Shown here piece by piece: positions 37,391 through 47,389 of a DNA stretch of 64,000 nucleotides. The DNA is taken from the NCBI GenBank assembly GCA_016714765.1, contig JADKCF010000004.1, forward strand, positions 124,001 through 188,000, given 5' to 3'. Each line of letters opens with the position of its first letter. Position 1 is the stretch's first letter. The notes under the pieces are model-generated. The model had not been told where the DNA came from and did no database searches. It worked only from the letters and a program-made list of their open reading frames with translations. The translations under genes and the position numbers were made by a program. This DNA comes from Saprospiraceae bacterium. GTDB taxonomy: Bacteria; Bacteroidota; Bacteroidia; Chitinophagales; Saprospiraceae.

Positions 37391-37718
37391 TCCTCCACTT
37401 TTGTATTTTATGCAAATAGGCTCGCAATAATGAGCAATATTGTTAAAGTAAATTGAAAAATTACTTCCGTATTCGTTAATTGGTCGGTCGGTTTAGTATG
37501 TTCCATATTAAAATGTTTTCTGTGCTACAATCTATTGGTTGGACTGCAAAATTACAGCGTACATGCTCTTACCCACGTATAACTTTTGTTAGATACAACG
37601 TATCATTCCTCAGTTAAGCTTTTTACAATTGCACTAGAAAAAATACACACAATAATATTAAAAGCAATATTTTGTGTCCGATTTGTAAAATTATTCAATT
37701 TGTCCAAAAACAATACAA
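37391..37718. other. 328-bp intergenic region after pyrH
   Basis: No standard gene. It holds one weak minus-strand candidate (37408-37506). No hairpin terminator for pyrH was recognised. Confidence 0.5.
37408..37506 (-). CDS. possible 32-residue membrane peptide
   Basis: ATG at 37504-37506, stop at 37408-37410. A polar N-terminus (MEHTKPTDQLTNTEVIFQ) is followed by one hydrophobic segment (FTLTILLIIASLFA). A TAATTTTG box (TAnnTTTG match) lies on the same strand about 50 bp upstream of the ATG, around 37550-37557. The ORF is short enough to arise by chance, so conservation in relatives would be needed to accept it. No function proposed. Confidence 0.25.
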   Translation of the reverse strand: MEHTKPTDQLTNTEVIFQFTLTILLIIASLFA

Positions 37719-38387
37719 GTGAGCGATAAAGTTCCGGATATCACTACAGGCAGAATGCGCACCAATATTCTGAAAGAAATAGAATTCAAAACCATTCATT
37801 ATCTATGCAGTATTATGCCTTCATGGATCACGTCTGATTTGCTTACGGCAATAGGTTTTGTAGGTAGTGTCATGGTGTCCATTAGTCTTTTTCTGGCAAA
37901 GTCCGAAAAATGGTGTTTATTTTTGATTGTTTTGGCACTAGCTGTTCAGTGGTTTGGAGATTCATTGGATGGCAGGCTGGCATATTATAGAAATACTCCA
38001 CGCAAATGGTACGGGTGGGCATTAGACATTTCCGTAGATTGGATTTCTATTGCTATTATTGGATTCGGTTTTTATTACTACTATGATGACTATAAATATA
38101 TTGCTTTTGCCTTTGTCTTTACTTATGGTTGGTCTATGATCAATGCATTACTTAGGTATAAAATCACCAATAAATACAGTATTGATACCAATAAGATGGG
38201 ACCTACTGAGTTGCGTATCATATTATCATTCTTTGTTGTGATGGAGTATTTTGTACAGGGTACTCTTCTGGCTTTTGGTTTTGGAGGTACACTTCTGCTG
38301 ATATTTATTAATATTAAGGACCTTCTGGATATTTTAAGCGAAGGGAATAAAAAGGATGCTGAAGAAAAGGCTCAAAAGTTACATTAA
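37719..38387 (+). CDS. CDP-alcohol phosphatidyltransferase family protein
   Basis: 222 residues, GTG start, about six membrane helices. The family motif D-x2-D-G-x2-A-(x)n-G-x3-D-x3-D is complete: DSLDGRLA followed by GWALDISVD. These enzymes transfer a phosphatidyl group from CDP-diacylglycerol to an alcohol (glycerol phosphate, serine, inositol and so on). The sequence does not identify the alcohol. It is alone on its strand, convergent with the TPR gene (27 bases between stops). Confidence 0.87.
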   Translation: MSDKVPDITTGRMRTNILKEIEFKTIHYLCSIMPSWITSDLLTAIGFVGSVMVSISLFLAKSEKWCLFLIVLALAVQWFGDSLDGRLAYYRNTPRKWYGWALDISVDWISIAIIGFGFYYYYDDYKYIAFAFVFTYGWSMINALLRYKITNKYSIDTNKMGPTELRIILSFFVVMEYFVQGTLLAFGFGGTLLLIFINIKDLLDILSEGNKKDAEEKAQKLH

Positions 38388-38414
38388 TTTTAGTCCTGTT
38401 ACACAATGCTGTTT

Positions 38415-39914
38415 TTAAAACATACCTCTTCTATTTTTTATGTCTGATCCGCTCGAGTCCCGACTTAGCTTTTGGTGTAAGCTGGAAGTGTACCCTGCCG
38501 GGTTTAGTTCGAGACATTTTTCAAAATAGGTTTTCGATTTAGCATACTTTTTTGTTTGCTCATATATCAAACCTGCATTGGGTGCTGCGTTACATGCATA
38601 ATATTTGCCGGGGTCACTTTTGATAATAGTCAAATCGTAATAATCCAGCGCATCATGATAGTTTTTCAGGGCATCCATGACTCTGGCCAATCTGTAATAA
38701 TATTCCCCATCGTGTATAGCGTTTACAAATTTCTCACTATGCAGGATGAGAAGATTTTCACATTTTGTATAATAACCTCCATCAAAAAGAAGTCTGGCTT
38801 TGAGCATGACATCATTTGGCATAGTTGCATTGCCGGCTTCTTTTCCAGCCTGTATATCCTCGTCTATTAGTGACTGTCCATATTTGGCGCAGTTGACCAT
38901 ACATTTTTTATACATGACTTTATCATTGTGAACAGCCATGTGATACCAAGCCATTTTTTGCCATGCTTCTTTGATATAGTGTTTACCTTTAAAATGGGTT
39001 AGAAAATACTGAATATGCATATCGGCATCTTTATCAAGTCTGTAAAGTTTAAATTTTCCATACATAAAATCCAGATAATAAAACGGGATGTAATCACTGC
39101 TCTTTGGCCTTTCTTCCAGTATTTTTAAAGCAATCTCATTTCGTCCTGTTTTCTGCGCCATGGTAGCTTTCAGAAATGCAACAAGAGGATTAAGTTTATG
39201 GTTGAGGCGAAAACGGTCAAACAGAGCATAGGCTTCCTCTTTCCTGTTGTTAGAATAAAAGAGAATGTAGCTGTATATAGCTACTATTTCTTCTTTAAAG
39301 ATATGGTTTTCGAAAGCTGCTCTTGTTGCGAGCATACTTATCTCTTTGGTGCCCTGATCTATGGAGCCTTTTATTCCCATGATTTTTCGGACCCATCCAG
39401 GTACACTCTCTGCCAGAGCATGGATGATACTAAGGCTTTTATTGTTTTCTAAAAAATCCGGAAATTTTTTAGCGTTTTTTTCCAGCAATTTATAGGCTTC
39501 AAATACATCCGTGGCCGCATTGATTTTATCATTAAACTTAAGCTTTATGGTTGCCCACTGAAGGATGATTTCCGCCTGACAGTACAGATAATATGGTGAA
39601 GCAGGATCAGATGCCCTGATTTTATTGAGTCTGACGTCTCTGTTTTTTAACAGTGTTTTATACTTAGTCTCGTCCTCCTGAATAAAAAGAGTAAAAAAAT
39701 CTGCATAGTTTTCCATGTAGTAAACCATGGCATTGTCCGGCTCATTTAACTTTATGAGGTTGAGTTTTTGTGTGCCACTTCGTATTTTTAACGATGAGAT
39801 ATCTCTGTAAGCATCTTTTATTGCATCAGACATGACCAATTTTTGCTGACTGGATACAGTGAAACCAAGACAGACAAAAGAAATAACAATAAATGCTTTT
39901 ACAATTTCGGACAT
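38415..39914 (-). CDS. exported TPR-repeat protein of unknown function
   Basis: 499 residues. Signal peptide (VISFVCLGFTVSSQ), a helical N-terminal domain, and TPR-like repeats through the body and C-terminus (EEAYALFDRFRLNHKLNPLVA, YYRLARVMDALKNYHDALDYYD, AKSKTYFEKCLELNPAGYTS). Probably periplasmic, a scaffold or processing factor. A large share of residues is Lys/Tyr, common in secreted Bacteroidota proteins. I recognise it as a widespread Bacteroidota TPR protein but cannot attach a function. Confidence 0.75.
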   Translation of the reverse strand: MSEIVKAFIVISFVCLGFTVSSQQKLVMSDAIKDAYRDISSLKIRSGTQKLNLIKLNEPDNAMVYYMENYADFFTLFIQEDETKYKTLLKNRDVRLNKIRASDPASPYYLYCQAEIILQWATIKLKFNDKINAATDVFEAYKLLEKNAKKFPDFLENNKSLSIIHALAESVPGWVRKIMGIKGSIDQGTKEISMLATRAAFENHIFKEEIVAIYSYILFYSNNRKEEAYALFDRFRLNHKLNPLVAFLKATMAQKTGRNEIALKILEERPKSSDYIPFYYLDFMYGKFKLYRLDKDADMHIQYFLTHFKGKHYIKEAWQKMAWYHMAVHNDKVMYKKCMVNCAKYGQSLIDEDIQAGKEAGNATMPNDVMLKARLLFDGGYYTKCENLLILHSEKFVNAIHDGEYYYRLARVMDALKNYHDALDYYDLTIIKSDPGKYYACNAAPNAGLIYEQTKKYAKSKTYFEKCLELNPAGYTSSLHQKLSRDSSGSDIKNRRGMF

Positions 39915-39988
39915 ATACTAATACAAAAATAGCTCTCAATGATCCATTCATTCAGAGCTATTTTAAAATTTTTTATTGACAAATGTAA

Positions 39989-40741
39989 TTAGTCTTCCTG
40001 ATGAGTAAGGATGCCTTCATCTACAAGAACTCTGCCACAATGCTCACAAGCAATGATTTTTTTCATTACTCCTATTTCTATTTGCAGCTGCGGTGGTATT
40101 CTGTTGAAACAGCCACCACATGCGCCTCTTGCTACTGTGACTACTGCCAACCCATTGCGATATGCCTTTCTGATTTTATCATAAGATACAAGCAGTCTCT
40201 CTTCTATGTCTTTTCTGGCTTTATCTGACTCTTTTCCTAATTTCGCTTCCTCTTTTTCTGTTTTTTCAATGATCTTCTGAAGCTCCACTTTCTTGGATTC
40301 AAGATCTTTATTTCTCTGATTGAGTTTTGAAGAAATGCCATCGAGTGATTCTGTTTTAGTATCTTTACCAGTGGTGGCTTCTCTTATTTTTTTCTGAGAC
40401 AATTGGATTTCAAGTTTCTGCAACTCAATTTCTTTAGTCAGTGCGTCGAATTCACGGTTATTTTTTACGTTATCCAACTGTTTTTCGTATTTGACTATAA
40501 GGGCTTCACTTTCCTTAATATTGGCATTGTGCCTGGCGATTTCCAGATCTATCTCAGAGATAGATCCTTCCAGTTTTTTAATTCTGGTCTTTAACCCTGT
40601 GATTTCATCTTCCAGGTCACTCACTTCCATGGGTAGTTCACCTTTGAGAATGGCGATTTCGCCCAATTTTGAGTCTATTTGCTGAAGAGCATGCAAAGCT
40701 CTCAATTTATCAGCAATGCTTTGTTCTTTAACTGCTGCCAT
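39989..40741 (-). CDS. C4-type zinc ribbon protein (DUF164/CdsZ-like)
   Basis: 250 residues. About 15-185 is a long antiparallel coiled coil rich in Lys/Glu (LHALQQIDSKLGEIAIL ... EKTEKEEAKLGKESDKARKD). The C-terminal zinc ribbon has two CxxC pairs (GACGGCFNRIPPQ and ACEHCGRVLVDEG). Family members are proposed to bind nucleic acid or assist flagellar/secretion assembly in some taxa, but no general role is settled. The Nif3-like gene lies 9 bases upstream; the pair is a recurrent Bacteroidota neighbourhood. Confidence 0.88.
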   Translation of the reverse strand: MAAVKEQSIADKLRALHALQQIDSKLGEIAILKGELPMEVSDLEDEITGLKTRIKKLEGSISEIDLEIARHNANIKESEALIVKYEKQLDNVKNNREFDALTKEIELQKLEIQLSQKKIREATTGKDTKTESLDGISSKLNQRNKDLESKKVELQKIIEKTEKEEAKLGKESDKARKDIEERLLVSYDKIRKAYRNGLAVVTVARGACGGCFNRIPPQLQIEIGVMKKIIACEHCGRVLVDEGILTHQED

Positions 40742-40750
40742 ATTATTATA

Positions 40751-41548
40751 TTAAAAATATTTTATCGGATTAGTAACATTTTTTGTACAATGGGATGCAA
40801 AGGTACTAAAATTATTGATAATTAAATCATAAAGTAATTCAATTGTAAATTTTTCGCTTTCAAAATGACCTATATCTGCAATGACTATATCTCCATCGGC
40901 ATCAAAGAACTCATGATATTTGTAATCTGCTGTTATGAAGATATCTGCTCCTTGATTTTTAGCGTGGTTGAGCAGGAATCCTCCTGAACCACCACAGACA
41001 GCTACTGTGCTTATTTTTTCTTTACACCATGCTGTGTGCCGGATGATTTCAAGGTTCATGCGACTTTTCAGATATGACATAAAAACAGATGTTTCTAGCT
41101 CTTTATCCAGATACCCTATCATGCCTGCTCCTACTGTCTGCTCCTTATATGTCAGATTGCCTTTTGGTGCAAGAATACGGATGTCTTTGAGTCCCAGTTT
41201 TTCTGCAATTTTGGTATTAACGCCGGAGATAAAAACATTATCCAGATTCGTATGTATCGCAAAGATGGCAATGTCGTTTTTGATGGCTTTTATTATCGTA
41301 CGTTCTATATAGTTGTTTCCATTCAGCCGTTTGAGACCTCTGAAAACTATTGGGTGGTGAGCTACTACTACATTACACCCCAAATCTATAGCTTCATTTA
41401 TAACTTCTTCTATGCAATCGAGACATACTACAACGCCTTTTATCTCCATATCCGGATGACCTGTAATAAGACCTGCATTGTCATAATCTTCCTGCAGATA
41501 GGCAGGTGCGATGTCCTGAAAAAATTGGATAAGTTGGTTGAGTTTCAT
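40751..41548 (-). CDS. Nif3-like dinuclear metal centre protein, short form
   Basis: 265 residues. Metal ligands in VVVAHHPIVFRGLKRL and AIFAIHTNLDNV, and a C-terminal GDIVIADIGHFESEKF that completes the site. Many Bacteroidota members are about 365 residues with a ~100-residue insertion between the two halves; here the halves join at ILAPKGNLTYKEQTVGAGMIG, so the insertion is absent while the frame stays open. The E. coli YbgI-type protein is naturally short, so this may be normal. Enzymatic role remains unclear (once called GTP cyclohydrolase type 2). Confidence 0.85.
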   Translation of the reverse strand: MKLNQLIQFFQDIAPAYLQEDYDNAGLITGHPDMEIKGVVVCLDCIEEVINEAIDLGCNVVVAHHPIVFRGLKRLNGNNYIERTIIKAIKNDIAIFAIHTNLDNVFISGVNTKIAEKLGLKDIRILAPKGNLTYKEQTVGAGMIGYLDKELETSVFMSYLKSRMNLEIIRHTAWCKEKISTVAVCGGSGGFLLNHAKNQGADIFITADYKYHEFFDADGDIVIADIGHFESEKFTIELLYDLIINNFSTFASHCTKNVTNPIKYF

Positions 41549-41686
41549 ATAACTAGACTATAACAATATTTAAGCCACAAAGGTTAATAGAAAAAATACT
41601 TTCATACTTTTATTTTTAAATGATTTTTTAAGCCGATTTCATGTCAACAATCATATCCCAATTTCTATTAAAAAGTACTTTTATTA

Positions 41687-42177
41687 TTAGTCTTTTGATT
41701 CCCTTATCTTTTTTTCAAGTGCAGTTGTAGAATAGCCTTCCACAAATTGCAATGCTAACACCTGACCACCGTGAGAAAGTACAATGTTGCTCCCAACTAT
41801 CTGTTCAATTGGCCAATCGCCACCTTTGACCAGGATATCAGGTACAATCTTCTGAATGAGATGATAAGGGTCTCGTCTTCGAATGTCAGTACCATATCCA
41901 CACTTTCTAAAGCTGCAAGAATGTGGGTTCTGTTGTATTCATCTTTGATAGGTCTGTGTGGGCCTTTGAGTCTGCTGACTGACTCGTCACTATTGGCTGC
42001 GACGATAAGTATATCACCCAAACTTTTGGCTTCTTCCAGATAGAGGACATGACCGATATGAAGGAGATCAAAACATCCATTAGTAAAAACGATCACCTTT
42101 CCTTGCTGCTTCCACTTGTTGATTTGCTCAACAGCTACACCGATATCTGTAAAAACTTTGTTGTTTATCTTTCCCAC
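41687..42177 (-). CDS. rfaE2: D-glycero-beta-D-manno-heptose 1-phosphate adenylyltransferase (one frame break)
   Basis: Activates heptose-1-phosphate to ADP-heptose for the LPS inner core. The nucleotidyltransferase start is clear: VFTNGCFDLLHIGHVLYLEEA, ANSDESVSRLKGPHRPI. The frame slips in a C3 run (41868-41870 on the plus strand GGG): adding one base gives DETPYHLIQKIVPDILVKGG and continues to a stop at 41687-41689, 163 residues in all. This is the stand-alone C-terminal half of HldE; the kinase half must lie elsewhere. It begins 6 bases after the flippase-like gene. Confidence 0.9.
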
Positions 42178-42183
42178 CTTATG

Positions 42184-43233
42184 TTATTCTTTATTGATAG
42201 CCGGTAATAATAGGATGGCTATAGTACCAAAAAATATATTTACAAAAATCTGAATAGAGAAAAACACTATATTGGCAAACGAAAAGGCATCAGAACCATT
42301 GATTCCATACATAGCCAGTGCTTCACCCACGAGGTAATGATAGCTCCCCATACCACCAGGAGTGGGGATGAGGATACCTAGACTCCCAAACACAAAGACT
42401 ACTAATCCAGCTGTAGGTCCCAGATGTGATGTAGGCGTAAAAGTAAAAAAAGCAAAGTACATCATAAGGTAATAAATGAACCATATGGCCAGTGTATAGA
42501 ATATAAACAAGGGGATACTGGAAACATGCTGCACGCTCTTCACACCGTCGCCAAACCCGGCAATCAAATTTATCATTTTTTGACCCAGAGTGGACCCGGC
42601 TATTCTTCTTCTGCTTTTCCAAACAACCAAGGCTAAGATTCCTGTCACCAGGCAAAAGCCAACGATCAACCACGGTTGTTGCAAGGCTTGTCGTATTCTT
42701 TCACCTATGTTGATATTTTCATCCAGATAAGCCAGAAAGTCATTACCTCCCAGCAACATAGCCAAACTTATAACTATCAATAGCATAATGACATCAAATA
42801 TCCTGTCTGTAAAAATCGTACCCAATACTTTTTCTACAGGTATATCCTCGTATTGCGATATTAAACCTGCTCTGATGATCTCTCCTGATCGAGGTATACC
42901 CAAATTGGCCAGATAATTGATCATAATACTACCTATGAGGTTGATAAATCGGGGCTGGTAACCTATAGCTTTAAACATCATTTTCCACCGCAAAGCTCTT
43001 ATGATATTGGTAGCCATAAACAACAACATGGTGATTAATACCCAATAATAATTAGCATTGCTGATGTCTTCGACAATTTTATTTAGCAGGCTGCAATTTT
43101 CTGATGGTATCCCTTTGATGGCACAATCGGCTTGAAAAGCTATATCCTGACGTCTGTACACCAGATAAAGAATGACGATGCCTACGGTGAAAAAAATTCC
43201 AATTTTTGCTCCTTTAGCCAGATGTTGTCGCAT
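42184..43233 (-). CDS. lysylphosphatidylglycerol synthase TM-region/UPF0104 family membrane protein
   Basis: 349 residues with about seven to eight membrane helices and the family motifs ALRWKMMFKAIGY, SIMINYLANLGIPRSGEIIRA and GILIPTPGGMGSYHYLVGEAL. This domain is the flippase part of MprF; stand-alone forms are thought to move lipids or lipid-linked sugars across the inner membrane. A link to surface glycolipid assembly is suggested by the rfaE2 gene 6 bases downstream, but this is inference. Confidence 0.85.
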   Translation of the reverse strand: MRQHLAKGAKIGIFFTVGIVILYLVYRRQDIAFQADCAIKGIPSENCSLLNKIVEDISNANYYWVLITMLLFMATNIIRALRWKMMFKAIGYQPRFINLIGSIMINYLANLGIPRSGEIIRAGLISQYEDIPVEKVLGTIFTDRIFDVIMLLIVISLAMLLGGNDFLAYLDENINIGERIRQALQQPWLIVGFCLVTGILALVVWKSRRRIAGSTLGQKMINLIAGFGDGVKSVQHVSSIPLFIFYTLAIWFIYYLMMYFAFFTFTPTSHLGPTAGLVVFVFGSLGILIPTPGGMGSYHYLVGEALAMYGINGSDAFSFANIVFFSIQIFVNIFFGTIAILLLPAINKE

Positions 43234-43352
43234 ATATTTAATGGTAGCGGATATTTGTCATCCGTGTTATATAAACCTGTAAAACATAAATCGGCTGCAA
43301 ATATCTGCAAATAAAATGAAAAATATGACTTCTATTCTGACGAACAGACTAT

Positions 43353-44588
43353 TCATCTCATCTTTCCTTTCAGCATCACTTTGTCTATGTGTCCGCTCCC
43401 AAAAGCATAGACCATATAATCCAGGGATGAAATGGGTTTGGTGATGATAAGATTGGCAATTTTACCAGGTGCTATCGAGCCATGAGATTCTCCCAACTCC
43501 ATAGCACATGCACCATTAATTGTCACACCATTGAAAGCTTCTGTAGGAAGAAGCCGCATGTTATTGCAGGCTAAAGCCATAAGCAATGGAATATTTCCGG
43601 AAGGACTAGACCCCGGATTGTAGTCTGTAGCTATGGCGATTCCCAGACCAGCGTCTATCATTTTGCGGGCAGGAGCATCAGGAATATGCAGAAAAAACGA
43701 ACATGAAGGCAGCACAGTTGGTATCGTATCTGATGCTAATAGACATTCTATTTCTTCCTGTCCTATGGCTTCCAGGTGATCCACGGAGATGGCCTGATTG
43801 GCTACTCCTATCTGCACTCCGCCTGATATGGCAAGTTCATTGGCGTGAATTTTGGCTTTCAAACCATAAGAGGAAGCAGATTTTAGGATTTTGTCCGTTT
43901 CTTCCACTGTGTAAAAACCTTTGTCGCAAAATACATCACAGTAGTCTGCCAGTCCTTCTCCAGCTATCAATGGAATCATCTCATTGATCACCAGTTCTAT
44001 ATAAGCCTGCCTGTTTTCTTTGTATTTCAATGGAATAGCATGGGCACCGAGGAAGGTTGCTTTGATAGTAGCGGTGCTGCTTTCTTTCAGTCTCCTGATG
44101 ACCCTCAGCATTTTGATTTCGCTTTCTGTTGTGAGCCCATAACCACTTTTGATCTCTAAGGCCCCGGTTCCATATTGGATGACTTCATCCAGACGAGCCA
44201 GTGCTGAAAGATACAGTTCTTCTTCAGTTTTAGCTTGTAATTTTCCGGCAGAATTCAATATGCCACCCCCGTTACGTGCGATTTCTTCATATGATACACC
44301 TTTTAGTCTGTCAACATACTCCCCTTCACGACCTTGAGCATAGACAATGTGTGTATGGCTATCGCACCAGGCCGGCATGACAAGTCCATAGTTGGCATCG
44401 ATGACTACGTCGGCCCTTTCAGGCATAGAGGTCATAGGTCCGTAGGACACTATTACCTCCCCTTCTGTAAGGATATATGCATCTGACAATGTATCCACTA
44501 CAGACATAGCCGCTCCTTTTTTGTAAGGTAACGGCTGAGTCTGAATGCCATAAATGGTTTTTATATTTCTGATCAGGGTAGAGGACAT
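43353..44588 (-). CDS. hutI: imidazolonepropionase
   Basis: Hydrolyses imidazolone propionate to N-formimino-glutamate in histidine degradation. 411 residues, amidohydrolase fold. Metal and substrate motifs: WCDSHTHIVYA, YEEIARNGGGILNSA, AIEVKSGYG-type GALEIKSGYGL, KIHANELA and ATDYNPGSSPSGNIPL. No hutH, hutU or hutG flank it, so the pathway genes are scattered or partly absent. Length and catalytic residues are normal. Confidence 0.95.
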   Translation of the reverse strand: MSSTLIRNIKTIYGIQTQPLPYKKGAAMSVVDTLSDAYILTEGEVIVSYGPMTSMPERADVVIDANYGLVMPAWCDSHTHIVYAQGREGEYVDRLKGVSYEEIARNGGGILNSAGKLQAKTEEELYLSALARLDEVIQYGTGALEIKSGYGLTTESEIKMLRVIRRLKESSTATIKATFLGAHAIPLKYKENRQAYIELVINEMIPLIAGEGLADYCDVFCDKGFYTVEETDKILKSASSYGLKAKIHANELAISGGVQIGVANQAISVDHLEAIGQEEIECLLASDTIPTVLPSCSFFLHIPDAPARKMIDAGLGIAIATDYNPGSSPSGNIPLLMALACNNMRLLPTEAFNGVTINGACAMELGESHGSIAPGKIANLIITKPISSLDYMVYAFGSGHIDKVMLKGKMR

Positions 44589-44636
44589 AAATTGTTAATA
44601 TTAAAATCTAAAATGATGGTATTCAACTCCCTCAGT

Positions 44637-45426
44637 TTAATTATAAACTATCCCATCCATATTATATTCATCTTTAAGAATTTTCTTGAATGCCTCTGCT
44701 TCATCCTTGGTTGCAAATTGTCCTATCTTGACTTTAAAAATTGGCATGCTTTCTTTATACTCATTGGTCACAGATATTTGTTCCACAAAAAGTTGTCTTA
44801 GAGCGTTGACCATTTCTTTTGCTCCTTCATACCCTCTGGAAAACACCCACCTGTACCTTGTAAGCGCTTTCAGATTGTTGCTGTGTAAAGTATTTTTTGT
44901 ACTCAGCAGCAGATAACATCATGGTTTCTGATTCTTTGAGCGGTTGTTCTGATTTGATATCTGATGGCGACGTATTAAACTCGTGTTTGATGATTTGCCT
45001 GTGCTCCGGAGCATTGTACTTATCCAGCAAACTCAATAGCTTACGGGGGGACAATGTCTCCTCGACCCTATCCAGAAGCTGGCCTTGTGAATTAAATATC
45101 AGCATAGTAGGAAGATATTTTACATCGTAGGCCGTCTTGAGGTCATACCCATCAAAATTATCAATATCCACTTTTACGGCTACAAAATTTTGGTTGAGGG
45201 CATTGGCCACATCTTCATCCTTAAAAGTCGTCTGATCCATCCATTGACATGGAGTACACCACACAGCATGAAAGTCAATAAACAATAATTTGCCTTCTTC
45301 ACCAGCTTTTTTTCGCGCTTCGTTGATATTGAAAGTCGCAAAATTTATTTTGACATCATTGGCCACAACGGTACCAAAAGAAATCAAAAACAAAAACATC
45401 GGGAGATAAATTTTAAATATCTTCAT
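44637..45426 (-). CDS. exported thioredoxin-domain protein with C-terminal SPOR domain (one frame break)
   Basis: Two frames give one protein of about 263 residues. Piece 1: signal peptide (1-22), thioredoxin domain with active-site WCTPC (Cys57, Cys60) and cis-Pro loop YLPTMLIF, then a linker and the start of a SPOR domain (SAYKVQVGVF). Piece 2 completes SPOR (SRGYEGAKEMVNALRQLF, MPIFKVKIGQFATKDEAEAF). SPOR binds denuded peptidoglycan, so a periplasmic thiol enzyme at the cell wall is likely. The frames meet at TTTTCC near 44838-44843 and need a one-base gain or two-base loss. Confidence 0.85.
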
Positions 45427-45756
45427 GCTATTTATTTTTTGAAATAATTAATAATAAAACCTGACAAGCCGAAAGGAAAAATAATACAAATTACATTATT
45501 CGCGCATTTGTAATATACTGATCAGCATGTGATTATAGTATATCAATTTTAATACCAAAAGCCTGTAGGCGCTTATTGTTACAGATATTTAACTAAAATA
45601 AAATTATGTTTTATATTGATATACAATAACTTATGTGTTATAAAATAATTTAAATTAATATAAAATTTACTTAAAAAATCTTATTTTTATAAACCAAAAA
45701 TCAAAATTGCTTTATCTTGCAGCGCGTTTCGACACTGAAGTAAAAACCAAAATGCC
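45427..45756. other. 330-bp AT-rich divergent intergenic region
   Basis: Separates the thioredoxin-SPOR gene from fabH. Very AT-rich and without coding character. No consensus promoter box, only a TATCTTGC sequence at 45714-45721. Confidence 0.5.
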
Positions 45757-46746
45757 ATGCCAAAAATCCTCGCAGCTATCACAGCAGTAGCTGGTTATGT
45801 ACCTGAAGACATATTGACCAATGCCGATCTTGAAAAAATGGTTGACACGACTGATGAATGGATTACCACCCGAACCGGTATAAAAGAAAGACATATACTG
45901 AAAACACCCGGCAAAGCGACCTCTGACATGGCAGTGGAAGTAGTCAATCAAATTTTAAAAAAATCAGGCATACTTCCTGAGGAGTTAGAGATGCTTATTT
46001 GCGCTACAGTAACTCCTGACACTATATTTCCGGATACAGCCAATACGATACTCGACAAAGTAGGTGCAAAAAATGCTTTTGGCTACGATATCAATGCTGC
46101 TTGTTCTGGATTCCTGTATGCCCTTACTACCGGAGCCAAATTTATAGAATCCGGAATGTACAAAAAAGTCATCATCATAGGTGCGGACAAAATGTCCTCC
46201 ATAGTGGATTATACTGACAGGACTACCTGTATCATTTTTGGTGATGGGGCAGGTGGAGTTTTACTGGAACCGACAGAAGACGGTACAGGTATAATCGACT
46301 CTGTACTAAGATCTGACGGTTCGGGTAGAGAATATCTGCATATGAAAGCCGGAGGATCGCTAAGACCCGCTACTAGTGAAACTGTATCCAACAAAGAGCA
46401 TTTTGTTTTTCAGGATGGAAAGCCGGTTTTCAAAGCTGCAGTAACGGGTATGGCCACTACTGTAAAGCAGGTGTTGCAAAGAAACAATTTGAATATTGAT
46501 GATTTGGCATGGCTGGTTCCACATCAAGCCAATATGCGCATCATTAATGCAGTCGGCGACATGCTGGATATGCCCAAGGATAAAGTTATGGTCAATATCC
46601 ATAAATACGGTAATACTACTGCGGCAACATTACCATTGTGCTTGTGGGAATACGAGCCTCAGCTTAAAAAAGGTGACTATCTCATGCTGAGTGCTTTTGG
46701 AGGAGGATTTACATGGGGAAGCACCTTGCTAAAATGGCATTATTAA
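45757..46746 (+). CDS. fabH: beta-ketoacyl-ACP synthase III
   Basis: Condenses acetyl-CoA (or branched acyl-CoA) with malonyl-ACP to begin fatty-acid synthesis. 329 residues. The catalytic triad is visible: Cys116 in NAACSGFLYAL, His256 in VPHQANMR and the Asn in KYGNTTAATLPL. The DEWITTRTGIKERH start region is typical. It is the head of the fatty-acid/translation neighbourhood efp-accB-accC, interrupted by a convergent YiiX-like gene whose stop abuts fabH. Confidence 0.95.
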   Translation: MPKILAAITAVAGYVPEDILTNADLEKMVDTTDEWITTRTGIKERHILKTPGKATSDMAVEVVNQILKKSGILPEELEMLICATVTPDTIFPDTANTILDKVGAKNAFGYDINAACSGFLYALTTGAKFIESGMYKKVIIIGADKMSSIVDYTDRTTCIIFGDGAGGVLLEPTEDGTGIIDSVLRSDGSGREYLHMKAGGSLRPATSETVSNKEHFVFQDGKPVFKAAVTGMATTVKQVLQRNNLNIDDLAWLVPHQANMRIINAVGDMLDMPKDKVMVNIHKYGNTTAATLPLCLWEYEPQLKKGDYLMLSAFGGGFTWGSTLLKWHY

Positions 46747-46747
46747 A

Positions 46748-47338
46748 TCACAGGATTCTGTATTTTTTTGTTATTCTGTCATCTATCCAGACACTATTGG
46801 GGCTGATATAGGTATCCGTAAGCCTGAAATCTATTTTTGCTTTTGCAAAAGCATCTCTGACAAGCTCCGAACATATGTAGTTTCTGTTTTTCTCCTTTTT
46901 GCCTACTCTGAATAAAATACGAATCATGATTCTGATGATTTCCCAATTGTCATAGGGTCTTGTCAGTTCATCCAGTCCAAAACTGATTGCCTTATTGAGG
47001 TTATCTGTTTTGATGGGTTCATTGAAGTCTGCAATATACATAAGTCCTTTGTATGGCCTTCGTTTTCCTTTGTAATCATTGAGATACTTTGACAGAGGAA
47101 TCAATCTGATACCGATATAAGGTTCTGCTTCCAGGATTAAGACCCTGCCCAGAGTTTCATCTTTGTATATAATGCCTACATGACTCCACTCACTTCCTGT
47201 CAACTTTTGTATAATGCCGCTAAACAGGTACCTGCCGGAACAAAAGACCAACTGACCTGTTTTCAGATTTTGCCTTATTTGATGATAAGGAATGACCGGT
47301 TCCTTTTCCATTTCGACTTTTGTTAATTTATGTGCCAT
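46748..47338 (-). CDS. YiiX/YebB-like NlpC/P60 cysteine hydrolase
   Basis: 196 residues without an obvious signal peptide. Permuted papain-like amidase features: GSEWSHVGIIYKD with the catalytic His and YICSELVRDAFAKAK with the catalytic Cys. Family members cleave peptidoglycan- or lipid-linked amide bonds; the substrate here is unknown. Transcribed against fabH (convergent, 1 base between stops) and divergently from efp, so it is an insertion in the usual fabH-efp order. Confidence 0.8.
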   Translation of the reverse strand: MAHKLTKVEMEKEPVIPYHQIRQNLKTGQLVFCSGRYLFSGIIQKLTGSEWSHVGIIYKDETLGRVLILEAEPYIGIRLIPLSKYLNDYKGKRRPYKGLMYIADFNEPIKTDNLNKAISFGLDELTRPYDNWEIIRIMIRILFRVGKKEKNRNYICSELVRDAFAKAKIDFRLTDTYISPNSVWIDDRITKKYRIL

Positions 47339-47389
47339 CTTTTTTATTTTGACAATTGTGCCGTAAAAATACTTACTGAGTTCTTATTA

